DNA of 64,000 nt, from positions 32,359,501 through 32,423,500 of the forward strand of contig NC_079880.1 in the NCBI RefSeq assembly GCF_029227915.1. Reading direction: 5' to 3'. Source of the DNA: Hydractinia symbiolongicarpus. Taxonomy: Eukaryota > Cnidaria > Hydrozoa > Anthoathecata > Hydractiniidae. This document shows, piece after piece, positions 42,930-54,158 of this stretch. Position 1 is the stretch's first letter, and each line of letters begins with the position of its first letter. Made by a program: the position numbers and the translations under genes. The notes beneath the pieces are model-generated. The model was given only the letters and a program-made list of their open reading frames with translations, was not told the origin of the DNA and made no database searches.

Positions 42930-43938
42930 AATACCATTCGCTAACCATTCATCTTACATTTGAGAAATCTACCCTATAAATGTTTTTTCCAGTACACATC
43001 TGGGGCACGAATGTACTTTGTACGTACACCTGAAATCGAATTACTTTCATTCTCTTTAAAGAAACTTTAACTTCTTCAGTCGGAGAGCTTAAAATGTATC
43101 CCACACAAGAAGGCTTTTATGGAAGGAGAGAGATTCAAAAACCTCTTTACAACACTTTACGTTCCTTCATCTAATCAATGTCTCTTAATGTCACTATGCA
43201 TTTTGTTCTGAACTTTTTATATAATTCAGCTGACTATTGTTTGACGCCAGCAAAAACGATGAATGATTACAATTTTGAGCCGTCTGCTTTTGCACCAAAG
43301 CAGACACTAACGCAAACCTTTTCATGACAAGTTGTTTTGAGTATAACCTCTTCTTGGCCAGTGTTGTTTACTGTATTACTGATTACTATATCTGACCAAA
43401 CTGGCGTTTCATCCATCGCAATGATTTTGAAAGGGTTAAATTGTGATGGGTCCTTTCAGGCTACTGTTGTTAGGTGTCTATAAAATATTAGATACAAAAT
43501 CACTTAAAAATATAACGTCTTTTTTGAATAACAAGAAAACCTAGTTGGCTGACTTAGTTAAGGTTTTGTTAAAATGTAGGGCTCACTGGCACGGGAGATA
43601 ATTTCTGTTCATGAATCTCTGTAGCCATCTACAACTTGCTTGAAATAACCCTTCCAATCTGTTACCTTCTCAACACATCTCGTCAAATCTGGACTTTGCT
43701 TTAAGCATGATAAGTTTACGAGAAACATGAAGCATATTACTGCACCTTTCTTTGGTCGTCAGTTAACTTTTTACCACCACCATCAAGACTCCGACGTTTG
43801 TTTTTTATGACTTGAATTTCATCCTTATTTTGATGCCATTCTTGCGCTCTTTTCACCTAAATCTGGAACTTTTAATGCAGCACTTCCGTTTAAATTTGTT
43901 TCTGAAAACTTTATAACTTGTTTTTTACAAGCCATATA
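42930..43938 (-). pseudogene. Pogo/Tigger-like transposase
   Basis: Starts at ATG 43938 (MACKKQVIKFSE). A basic DNA-binding part follows (EWHQNKDEIQVIKNK, then RSLDGGGKKL), next the FQAS-x-x-WLQRFMNRN segment near 43640. The catalytic core begins IAMDETPVWSDIV (43430) and continues with TTCHEKVCVSVCFGAKADGSKL. The second Asp is in SLLVWDTF near 43130, and KYIRAPDVYWKK near 42985 closes it. This order is that of DDE_1 (pogo/Tigger) transposases, which cut and paste at TA. Stops and frame changes break it in at least six places. Confidence 0.75.
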
Positions 43939-44774
43939 ATATTATTTACATTTGTGGGATGTTTCTTATGAGTATCACTCTGCCAAGAGATTCTTAACAC
44001 AAGCATGTAGCAACAAAATAAAATTGGTGTCGGAAAAACATTTTGTTCAGACTTTTCACATGTTTTGTATATTCAAATGTTTTAAAAAATGAACTAGAAG
44101 TTTGTTCTTCCTTCCCATGATATAAATGCCTTTTTTTAATTTATAAATATGGCTAGAGTTGAGTCTTCCTGTTAAATATCAGCCTTCTCACAGGATCAAA
44201 TATCGAAGTATCACTTGTGGGAATCATATTTACAAAGTCAACTGAGTTCCCATTATTAATGCAAAACTTTTCAAAAACCAGATGGAAGAGATGAAGTCTC
44301 AGAATATGATAAGTTTGCAATTGGAATTTACAAAGAAAATAAGGATGGGAAAAGTGAACTGACTGCGCATGCCCCTATGGAACTGTCGTGCCTTCTATAT
44401 CATTTTTTGAATGTTGATTCAACTTTATTAGTGCTAAAGTTACTAAAAAACGTAAGTATGAAATTAGTTTGGTCATTCCTGCAAAAAATGACTATATAAA
44501 ACACTGAAACTTTTTCACCGGAAGAAGAATTTATACAGGAAGTTTGTTGCATTTATATTGATTTATATAAGGAAATAATGAAATAAAATCATTTGTTCTT
44601 TTCCTTCTTATATATAAACTTACAGCCGGTCTAAAAAGTTTTTCCGAATATCAGAGATGTTTGTAGGAATATCTTCCTGGGGATGGGGGGGGGGGGCTTT
44701 AAAAGAGGGAAGCATTAATTTAAGCAGTAATTTCAGGATATCTGCATTCTTTGTCACAAAAAACAAAACAAGAT

Positions 44775-45345
44775 CGTATAAAGTGAAAAGATCACCATGG
44801 ATTGTTTAAAAACAGTCGAAACGGGTTCGTAGAAAACGAAACGATTGCTCTAGATTGTTTAAAAAAGGAAACAGGATCGTCAAAGCAAAACATTGTGCTA
44901 GGTTGTTTAAAAATGATAAAAATGAGATTGTGGAAAACGAAAAGATTGCTGTAGATTGTTTAAAAAAAGTCAAACACAAGGTAGAAAGCAAAAAGATTGT
45001 TGTAGATCGTTTAAAAATCATGAAAACAGGATCAAAGAAAGCAAAAAATGCGACTTTAGATTGTTTAAAACCATTTAAAACCGTATCGTTGAAAGCAAAC
45101 AGTTGCTGTAGATCATTTAAAATCATGAAAATAAGATCGTAGAAAGTCAAAACATTGCCATATATTGTTTAAAAATCATGAAAACAGGATTGTAGAAACT
45201 GAAAAGGTTACTGTAGGTCGTATAAAGCAACTAAAAACGGCAGCATAGAAAGCAAAGAAATCACCGTAGATTGTTTAAAAAGCATGGAAACAGGGTTATG
45301 GAAAGCAAAGAGATTGCAGTAGATGGTGTAGATCGAAACTTTAAA
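44775..45345. repeat. Minisatellite of 55-60 bp units
   Basis: About ten imperfect units with a core near 'gattgtttaaaaa(t/g)catgaaaacagg' followed by 'atcgtagaaagcaaaa'. The same phrases occur in the outer parts of the pogo-like element, so the array probably arose from its subterminal repeat. Open frames across it on both strands are products of the repetition. Confidence 0.8.
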
Positions 45346-45884
45346 TTTGCAGTTTTACTAGTTTATTTAAAGAAATTACCGTTTTTGTGACATCTGTCAG
45401 TGAGAAAGGAATGTCTAAAAATAGTTTCACCTACAAAATTTATCACGTTTTTAATTGTTTTTCAATTGCTTTGAGGAAACAAATCGTTTCAGAATTTGTT
45501 TCAAATTTTGTTTCTAGATTCGTTTTAAAATAGTTTCCCAATCGTTTTCTATTCGCTTTCACTTCATATCATTTTTTGAGCTTAAAGAACAAAATAAATT
45601 ACAATCGTTTTAAATCGTTATAAATGGCTTCCTGTTTGTTTCATGAAAACAAATTTAAAAAATGATGATACGATCTTGAAACAATCATGATTGTTTAACT
45701 CATATAAAATGTGATCCATTTCTCATAAGCAAAACACTTTATAATGCATTATCATACATCTTTCAAAACACCAAAAACTAGATTTACCACATATTTGAAT
45801 TTATTTGGCCATATACTGCGCTTGATCCATAATGATGTCACGATTAAAAAATTTCTAAGCATCGTGAACATCATCACTAACTAT

Positions 45885-45990
45885 TAGATACAAGGAAGTC
45901 AAGATTAAGAGAGTCCCTAAGTTCAGACACTGGATTCTCGCATTTGAGGTTCATGAGTTTAAATTTCCACCGCTTGTGTCCAACACATTT
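45885..45990. repeat. Dispersed repeat, copy 2
   Basis: Same orientation and order as the copy at 34235-34345 ('gtcaagattaagagagtccctaa', then 'gaggttcatgagtttaaatttccacc'). Confidence 0.4.
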
Positions 45991-48303
45991 TTTTTAACAT
46001 CTACTAATTATGAACATGATTTAAAGAAATGAACTAAATATTTCTATTTTAAACGCACCATGCTAGAACAATAGAATGTATTGTTAACATCACATCCAAC
46101 ATGAACATCGTGAACCATCATGGCCGCCATCTTAAAATGTTATTTGTGATGCTATCGCAAATTCTTTCCTATCGCGAAGATCACAATAGCATGGTGGATT
46201 TTGTGTGTCTTGCATGATTTGCGCTCCCAACGTTAGGTGTCCTTATTTCACTACTGTATAAAACCAACTATTTATGCTCTTCATGCATGTAAACAACAAA
46301 ATAAAAGAAACTTAAGGATGAATGAGTTAGTTGAAAAAGTTAAAAACATCAGCATAAAATAAAGTGGAATACGAAACGTTTTACTACCTTAAATAAAGTA
46401 GAGATAAGACATCAGAATTCTGTAGTTTCACTTTGTTGATACTCCCTGTGTGTTGTCCTTCTTTATTTAGTTATGGACAGTACTAGTTCTTTTCTATTTC
46501 GCTTAAAACCGTAAATAAGAAAGTCTGGCTTGACTAACACTCCTTTACTATTCAACTACAATGAAAACAGACAGAATTGTATTTAAACAAACACCTGTTC
46601 GTGTTTGTGTTTTTACCTTAACTATAGTCTGATTGACAAACATATTGAATCAAGCAGACTGAAAAATACTTTTCAACTTCATTTCTTACATAATTGTTAA
46701 ATATATACCTTTACTTAAATTTTAAACATATTTGAAAGGAGAACTAACGAAAAAACTTACATATATGTTTTTTTGTATTATTTTTTTTTTATGATCAAAT
46801 TTTGTCCACAGAGACGATAATTACATTAAGAGTCACCGCAAATAACGAACAAAAGCTAACTTGGTTCGTACATATTTTGTTCATTTGTGACGTCAACAAA
46901 GCTCACAAATATAAAAAAAATGACACTTCATATTCACACTATAATGAGCATTTTAAGCACAACTTGTTATCAATCGTTAGTTTTCCTTTAAGTGCATATA
47001 AAAGAGAAACAAATGTAATGCGAGGCTTTAAATTATTTCTCGAGATCATAAAAGCAAACTAAGTTCAGTCTTCAGTAAATTTTATACTGAATTTATTGGA
47101 ACATTAAAAACAAGTGACAAATAAGGTAAAATGTAAAAAAAAAAGATTGTGAATGACCGTTCATATTCAAAAATGGAGAATTTAAAATTTGCGAATACAA
47201 GGCAAATTCGCAAACAATACCGTATTCTTTTCTTCTGCTTTCAATTGTTCCCTTAATCTCTTATCAAGAAAATTTTTAAAACTAAGTTACACATTTAATT
47301 TTTGGGCGCATACTTGATATTTGCCTCCCTCCTTAGTAATTCCTACTGAATAATTTTCCTTTGTAACCCCTTTAATAATGTCATGCTGTGCATGGCGCAA
47401 CTGTCTTATCTGTGAAATAAAATATCGCCAAATTTAATACTGGCTTTTGCAAATAAAGTCAAAATCATGCTTATGTAAGGTTGTATTTTTTAACAAGAAG
47501 CATACAGTTATTATTAAAGAAGATTTGAGAGCATAATATGATAGAAACAAAATTCACATGTGCAATACTTGAATAAGTGGAAATAAAAGTTAGCGTCAAA
47601 AGTGCTACAAAGATCCTAATGGATCCAGTGGGACTTTTCTAGGCAATTTCTACAGACTGAACTATATCAATCCAATGTTATTTCCCTAGCAAAGGCAGAA
47701 TGAGGCAAAGATACTTCCCCACACCAAGAGTGCAAAGCGTATGACCATTCTACAAAATTACAATTCGCGAAAGTAGTGAGGAACATACTCAGGATACTTA
47801 AGGTCAGTCTTTTTGGGTGTTTTATCACCCGCAGCACCAACACTCGTCGTATCATAACCATTATGGGCAAACTTAATAGTGAGGAACAACCATTTTTGAA
47901 ACACTCTGTATCATGTCCAAAATTTGATTGGATGACATCATTCTGGTATGACGCATTTTGCATTCCAATCACGTCGGCTCAAATTGGGCCCGCGCTACTT
48001 AAAAATTGTAAATGGTAAAGGGTGCGGGCCGGTCCTCAAATGATAAGAAATGTTTTGTAATAAATTTCACGTCATGTATCCGGCGTTTAGACATTTGACA
48101 GTAACCCATGCATTTGATGGATTTTTTCCTTCAAACTGACAAGATTTTTTCTGACTGGTAAAATATGACGTCATAGCTCTACGAATTTACCGTCGATGCC
48201 GATAAGCATAAAAAAGGATACACGCGAAATTCGAAAATTTTGTTATGGCTTCATTTTTTGGCTGTGGGTTTCACAGAGCAGCAATATTAACAATTTTTAA
48301 GAA
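45991..48303. other. No confident gene
   Basis: AT-rich sequence. A pair of overlapping frames at 47667-48018 shows no known motif. Short inverted repeats ('tttgcgaat...attcgcaaa', 47187-47213) occur. Confidence 0.4.
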
Positions 48304-50189
48304 CATACACAATCACCTCAACGTTATGAAGCTTTTAAAGAGCAATTTTCAAATCTTCAAATTAAAGAAATTTATTTTAACAGAAAATCCAAAGATTTGA
48401 CATTAAAGTCAATTATTAACCCACCCTGTTCTTCACAAGTCAAGAAATGAAAGAGAAAACAGGAAAAAAGGTTGATGTTCAATCATTAGTTGAACGACCA
48501 TCCGTGTATATTCTTGGACGTACATCAGACACAACATGGGATAAATTGACCTATGTCCAAACAAGACTGGATGATGTCAAAGATCTTCATGAACCACTGT
48601 TGCTAGATGGGATTACAATACATGATACTATAAGATTCTTCCATGGTATAAAATTTAGTATTATGTCAATGTTATTTGTAGTTTTGAACTCATTTTTATC
48701 AATTTTTGACAGCTTTTTTGTACATCTGATAGTACCTGTTTGATATTTTTTATTTTAAATATAATATAATCATTTGTTTACTTAGGTGACCATCCTGAAA
48801 TTCAATTTGAATCTGGTAACCAACAAGGTGGACACTACCCATGTCCGTGTGGAGCACATGTAAATGGATTTTCCAACCTTGAGTACATATTACGACAAGA
48901 ATTGACGTCCTTAGAAAACAGAAGAGTGAAGGTTTGTTTGAGCAAAAATCCTGTCACATTTTTGATGTGATATTGATTTAAAATTGTTTTGCATCCTGCA
49001 GATATTTATGTCACTAAAATCTAGACAAGCTACTTTATGTTTTTACAGGTGAGAGCTGGACCAGCAGGTAGTCAAGGTACAATAACGCCATTTGCTAATA
49101 TAAAAGTTGATGCACTAAAAGTTGAAATAAATTATCATAATTTGGACTGAAACATTCCATTACACATGACAAAAAACGAAAAAGAGTGGGAGAAGGTTTT
49201 AAAAACACATTTGGCAGGTTCATCACGCTGTCCAGCATTGTGCTTTGGTCACGAAGAAGTAAGCATGAGCGATTTGAACCTACATATGTATGAAGCGTGT
49301 CCCGTTAGCCTTTGCATGACTGTAAAGGTCATATTAAAAATATCTGGGAGTCATTGGTGCAGATTTGCGATGAATCGGAAAAAAATCGATAACAGATTGT
49401 CTTAATGGTTGTTTCAGATCAAAAGACAAAATCAGGGGATGTGACTATGCTTATCCACTGTCGTTGTCTATGCTAACATGAAAGGGAAGTGCTCTCCACA
49501 AATAGAAGGTATACTGCGAACACTGATGGAGATTGTAAAAATGGCATATACCAAAGCTGACGAAAGAAGCCCAAATATATTCTCAGGCTTTATAATATCA
49601 CCTTCCAGCATGCCATGTGTCAACACATTATCAAAATCAACAAAGCTTTCTAAAGAGAAGTTATTTGGAATTTACTTCCATTCACTTATATGCTACTTAC
49701 CTCATGTTGCAAGAATAATAAGTCCAAGTTCTGTTCACACAGAAGATGAAGAAAGGCTTTTCAGCGTGATAAAAAACATTAGCATGAGAACATCAAATCG
49801 CAGCCTTCAATCTATACGTGATAACAGCATTATACGTTTACAAGATGAGCAGAGCCTGCAGGCGGAAGATTTATTGTCATCACACCAATATGGATCACAA
49901 ATCTCTAAATTTTCTAAGGCAGTCGGTAAGTTTCCATTTATTTCTGTATAGATATGTAATTTGAATGGAGTGTTTTCCTTTTTGCAAAAAAATTCAAAAG
50001 TTAGTTCAAATATAAATGATAATGTTTAAAGAATGTATATTTTATGGGAAGACACTTTCAGTGTATAAATTTTTCACAACAATATTATTTTCAGGTGACT
50101 CAATTGCAAAAAAAAGTTCCACAAAATCTCTTCCCCTAAAGCTATATGCATATTTTTCTGATTGTTCTCAGGTAACAGTGTAAATACAA

Positions 50190-50620
50190 TCATTTCATAT
50201 AGGTGAATATTTATCATAGCACATCCGTATTTCATTCTCAACAGAGAATGGTTCACCCCGATCAGACCTCTGATCATGAGGGGCGAGTATAATGTGTGTA
50301 AGTCATATTGAAGAATAACTACTTTGTTCATCACTAACATACTGCCAAGCAGTGAGCAGGATTCGATCCGCGGTCCCCAGAACTGGGAGCTGCAGACAAA
50401 CCCACTACACTACGTGTGGCAATATGTTAGTGATGAACTCAGATAGTTTATCCGGATGGTGTGTACATATAGGTGAATATTTATCTTAGCACATCCGTAT
50501 TTCATTCTCTGTTGAGAGGGGACGGTGGATCGAATCCCGCTCACTGCTTGGAAAGTATGTTAGTGATGAACAAAGTAGTTCTTCTTTAATATTACAATCA
50601 TTTCGTTTGACATAAAAGAC
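50190..50620. repeat. tRNA-derived repeat with inverted and direct duplications
   Basis: Lies in the last intron of the gene above. 'ataggtgaatatttatc(a/t)tagcacatcc...cattctc' occurs directly repeated at about 50199 and 50469. 'ttcatcactaacata...ccaagcagtgagc...gattcgatcc' (50328-50369) is answered in inverted order at 50524-50578. One unit thus folds on another, as expected from two SINE copies in opposite orientation or one element that duplicated during insertion. Confidence 0.65.
50343..50421 (-). repeat. tRNA-like SINE head (A and B boxes)
   Basis: On the minus strand TAGTGTAGTGG (A box, 50412-50402) and GGATCGAATCC (B box, 50369-50359) are spaced as in tRNA genes. The ends GCCACAC and GCTTGGC pair only partly and the anticodon arm is not convincing, so it is a SINE promoter and not a functional tRNA. 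Confidence 0.6.
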
Positions 50621-51385
50621 CGATTACTGCAGTCACACTTAGAGCGCATCAGTGATTATCTTTTATGTGGTGAAGGTGTGTGGTGGCACCGGGATGTGAT
50701 TTCAAATTCTATTGTTTTTCATGATGGTGAAGAGGAACTCTCATTCAGAGAGGAAGGCCCTATCTTAAAATATTTTGAAAATGAAAGTTTAGTGTCAATT
50801 CATAAGTATTTGACAGAATGCTGGTCAGAATGTGTAAGGAAGGAGATAACAATTCCTATTAAAAACATCATAACATTTGATGAATGTGGAGATTTTGAAA
50901 GTAGAGAAATGACTGTCATTGGCAAGGAATGTGAAAGAGAAGAAAATGAAATTGAAGTGTGATTGCTTGAATATGATAACATTGATGTTACTGAAAATTC
51001 ATCACCAGTACCTTGTAATACAGTTACTAATACACCTTCACGAGTTGTCATTTTCAAGTCAACTTTATCAAACAATATAAGTAAAGTACTGGGAAACTTA
51101 ACAATGCTACAAAATTTCGATTCTCACCACCTCGAATACAAGAACAAGGGTCACAATAGTTCAAGATTGATATGTGCAGGCATGTTACCAAAACTACAAG
51201 AGAAAGTTAAAGAGGAGGCTTATCAATGCAAAGCATTTGTATCCAAATGGGAAGAAAGTTTCTTCACTTTGCACGTACAAGATCTGACAAACGAGGACAT
51301 AAAAAATGATGTGGTCTGCCACGAAAATTATAAAAAACTTTTAATTGCAAAGAAATTGTTAAAAACTTGGAAAATAAAAATGTAG

Positions 51386-53142
51386 CAAAATAGGATGTTT
51401 AATTTTTAAAAGCTAAACTTGAAAAATTCTACCTAAGTATATAAATTTCTGCAAGAATAAAATTTTGCTTTTTTTCCAATTTCTGCAAAATTTCTGAAAT
51501 GCTTTTTAAAATTTAAGATTTTCAAATTTTGGTTAGGAAATTTAATCACCTTTGCAAGTCCAGAAATTTAGTTTTCCAAAATCAAATTTATACATTATTA
51601 TATATTTGATGATGAGATTATAGGTATATAATACTGTTATATATTCCGTCTATAGGTTAAGTTATTAAAGATTATTATAGTTTATAGGTTATTATAGATT
51701 ATAGGTATATATATATATACATAGTTTATTATATTTTACTATAAAATTATTGTTATAGTTTATAAAATTATTCACAGACTTTTTGCCGCAAAATATCTTT
51801 ATTTTTCGTTATCACAAAATTCAATTCTCACAGTTCTGAATAATATATAGCTTTTATATTTCAATCGCAAAATCGCAAACATTATTTCCAAAAGTTGTCC
51901 ACAAATCTTTTTTGCCATTTTACAAAAAAACTCCTATAACCAGACATATACGTACAAATATTTATACCTAGATATGGTTATAATATCCTAGAAAAAGCAC
52001 CAAGGCAAATTCGTTGTAGTGAAATTTTTCATATATATTAACGGAAGTTTTTAAATCTCCCAAGATTATAATTCACCGAAATAAATTCACATTAAATTAG
52101 AACAAGTCACACCATGCAATGTAAGGCTACAGTCTGGAAAAAGGTTTATACAGATGGAAACAAAACAGTTTCTTGTTTACAAACTTTTTCAGTACAAAAA
52201 TCATAGTTTCCGAATATTAAAAGCCACTTCGGTAATCCAAATTGGGCTAGCATTAATTTAATAGGTTTTAGTGGCCAATAAGCAACTTGAGTTATAAACT
52301 TGTAAGCCTTATAACCAGTTATTAAGCTTTTTAAATATTAAAAATACCCCCATTTGAAAATCATCTGCTATCGTTCTATGGGAAAAAAATCACAACAGGT
52401 TTCTGAATCTAGAAGCAGTTTTCCTTTTACAACGTGTTTCCATATCTGTAACCTTTATCCCGAACTGGGTGTTACTAGCCAACAATAGTCAGTCAGAGAA
52501 AAAAACAAATTATGCTAGCTAGCTATATATATCGAAGTTGAAAAAAGATGGAAATACGACAGTAACAGTGATTTTTTGGCTTATTTTTGAAGCCTAAGAA
52601 TAGCATAGTCAGGCTAGCAGTCCCTGTCTTCCTGTAAATAGCCTAGCTATATATATACTTAGCTCAAAATAGCTTGCTGTTTTTTATGACTGGGAAACTC
52701 TGAATTCTTACCTTGAGCTGTCATTGCAGGAATCACTTGATCCAAAAGTAGATACTATTTAGCTATAGCTAGACTAGACTAAAACTGGTTCTGACTTCAA
52801 ACTTTTAGCTAGCTATGCAACTAAAATCTGAAGATGTATAAAACACCTGAAGTTATAGCTATATGGCTGGAAAAGGTAGGGTTTTTTTATCTATGTTGTA
52901 CAACTTTTTTTTATATAACATGCTACTATACTAAAACTTCTTCTTTTCTATATTATATGTTCACTTCAACATGCTCTGACGTTTCTCGCGTCGGTTAAAG
53001 CTGCAATGTGGGTCTGGCAACATGACAGCTTAATTACAAAAACGCGGGAGCTCCCAAAAAACTATCAAACTTTCCCGAACATAAATTGGACGCGCCTTAA
53101 GTAGCACAAGTAGCCAAAATTAGGATTAAAGAACAAAGCCAT
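51386..53142. other. AT-rich, no gene seen
   Basis: Contains a 'ttatagtttatagg' low-complexity tract (51600-51780) and several 'tagctagctatatata' phrases (52510-52870), also seen at 3020, 14380, 30130 and 55150. No coding similarity. Confidence 0.45.
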
Positions 53143-53618
53143 CTAGACAACATTGTCAATATTTTTGTTAACTGCCCACGCAAGATATGTATTCCAAAAT
53201 AAAGCTACAAAATTTACCACAATGACACGATGCTGTACAGGAATAAAATAGAAATTTGCTAGTTGAACCCAAGGCCATAACATATAGTTGGCTTGTAATG
53301 CTGGGATATATGAATGTTGTAATCTTCTTCTAATATCTCCAAATGATTTACCGTCTATTACATCAGAAACAGTAAAAAATGCAGCTATAAATGTCGGAGC
53401 CCAGATTCCTTGATCTAACAATACTTTTTTTATGACAACTGATGAAGATGTTCCTATGACTAATCGGTCAAGAACAACATACCATGACCTAAGGCCCGGT
53501 CCAATAAAAAATAAACCCATTGCAAAAAGTTTTGTAGTCCTCCTGGTGTCGTGGCTATAAATTCCATGTCTCTCCACAACTTGCTGAGCAATTATATCTC
53601 CAGTACCACAGAGTAAAC
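53143..53618 (-). CDS. Mpv17/PMP22-family membrane protein, last exon
   Basis: The acceptor TTTTTTTAG at 53619 opens the exon, which reads GLLCGTGDIIAQQ, then DTRRTTKLFAMGLFFIGPGLRSWY, VLLDQGIWAPTF and the diagnostic NYMLWPWVQLANFYFIPVQHR, ending at TAA 53143. These are the family signatures: GD-x-x-x-Q, D-x-x-RT-x-R, GP-x-x-x-WY, DQ-x-x-x-xP, and WP-x-x-Q-x-x-NF-x-x-(V/I)P. Members are small four-span proteins of peroxisomal or inner mitochondrial membrane; Mpv17 itself forms a channel linked to mitochondrial DNA maintenance. Similarity seems nearest to Mpv17-like 2, but this is not decided. No break is seen, so it is probably a working host gene. Confidence 0.88.
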
Positions 53619-54073
53619 CTAAAAAAACATTAAAAAAAAGAATTCAAACATTTATTATGCACCATGGAAAAAAAGTTAGTAAGAACTGAGGGAAGGAAAC
53701 CCATTTTGAAATGAATATTTTTTTTCTTTTTTAAAGCCTTTTTATTGGAAATACGCCCCTGTGATGGTGAAAAGGAATTTATGTACATTGAGCCCAGTTG
53801 TCAGGTAAAATTTGCTACTGCAAGTTTTTAAATCCAGCAAGTCCTAACCACCCACCCAACCTTGTGTTTCCAGCCTTTCATCCCACAACAAAATCGTTAA
53901 AAAGAAACTAAATGTCAAAAACATTTTTTAAAGTAGGACATCTTCAGGAAGTAATATTAATAAACCAAAATTTAAAAAACAAATTTTTTAAAATAATTTT
54001 TTTTACTATTTGTTTAACAGTTTCCTAAACCGAAAGCTAACTCATTTTTATGAAATGTCAGTTTAAAGCTTAC

Positions 54074-54158
54074 CTCCCACATTAAAACAACTGATGCCAA
54101 AGCACCCGATACCATTAATATTTGAGAAAATATATCTCTTTTTGTTTAATTTGTACTT
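54074..54158 (-). CDS. Mpv17-family upstream exon
   Basis: An 85-base exon between acceptor CTCTTAG and donor GGGAG|GTAAGC. It encodes KKRYIFSNINGIGCFGISCF and ends in phase 1, which joins the last exon to give NVGGLLCGTGD. This matches the N-terminal first membrane segment of the family. The first coding exon with the start Met lies further right and was not found. Confidence 0.65.

Larger units (their letters stand above)
42350..45700 (-). mobile_element. Pogo/Tigger-like element, approximate limits
   Basis: A transposase relic (42930-43938) is flanked on both sides by sequence full of 'atcgttt(c/t)aaa' phrases: 42360-42560 on the left and 45400-45690 on the right, in opposite orientation overall. 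A minisatellite built from the same phrase lies at 44775-45345. Exact TIRs and a TA duplication could not be set; GGATC near 42355 and its complement near 45713 may mark the ends. Confidence 0.45.
48304..51385 (+). pseudogene. Multi-exon gene of an uncharacterised cnidarian family
   Basis: Five exons with GT/AG sites and consistent phases: about 48304-48645, 48786-48931, 49049-49925, 50095-50171, 50633-51385. Family segments in order: SPQRYEAFKEQFSNL; YILGRTSDTTWDKL; GDHPEIQFESGNQQGGHYPC followed by PCGAH, a likely metal-binding CxC...H; PFANIKVDALK; PLHDCKGHIKNIW; KLFGIYFHSLICYLPH; TEDEERLFSVIK; SDYLLCGEGVWWHRD. I know long, uncharacterised proteins with this order mainly from cnidarians, often in many copies. 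Breaks: frame change near 48440, TGA 49148, frame changes near 49305 and 49440, TGA 50960. Retained introns rule out a processed copy. Function unknown. Confidence 0.72.

Noticed and set aside
44681-44696. G-run as possible G-quadruplex
   Set aside because: A single homopolymer run of about 12 G without further G tracts; it may also be a sequencing or assembly problem.
44806-45150. Long frames on both strands (95 and 114 residues)
   Set aside because: They lie completely inside the minisatellite and result from its periodicity.
50343-50421. Functional tRNA gene
   Set aside because: A and B boxes are present, but acceptor ends pair poorly, no clear anticodon loop is seen, and it is embedded in a duplicated repeat.
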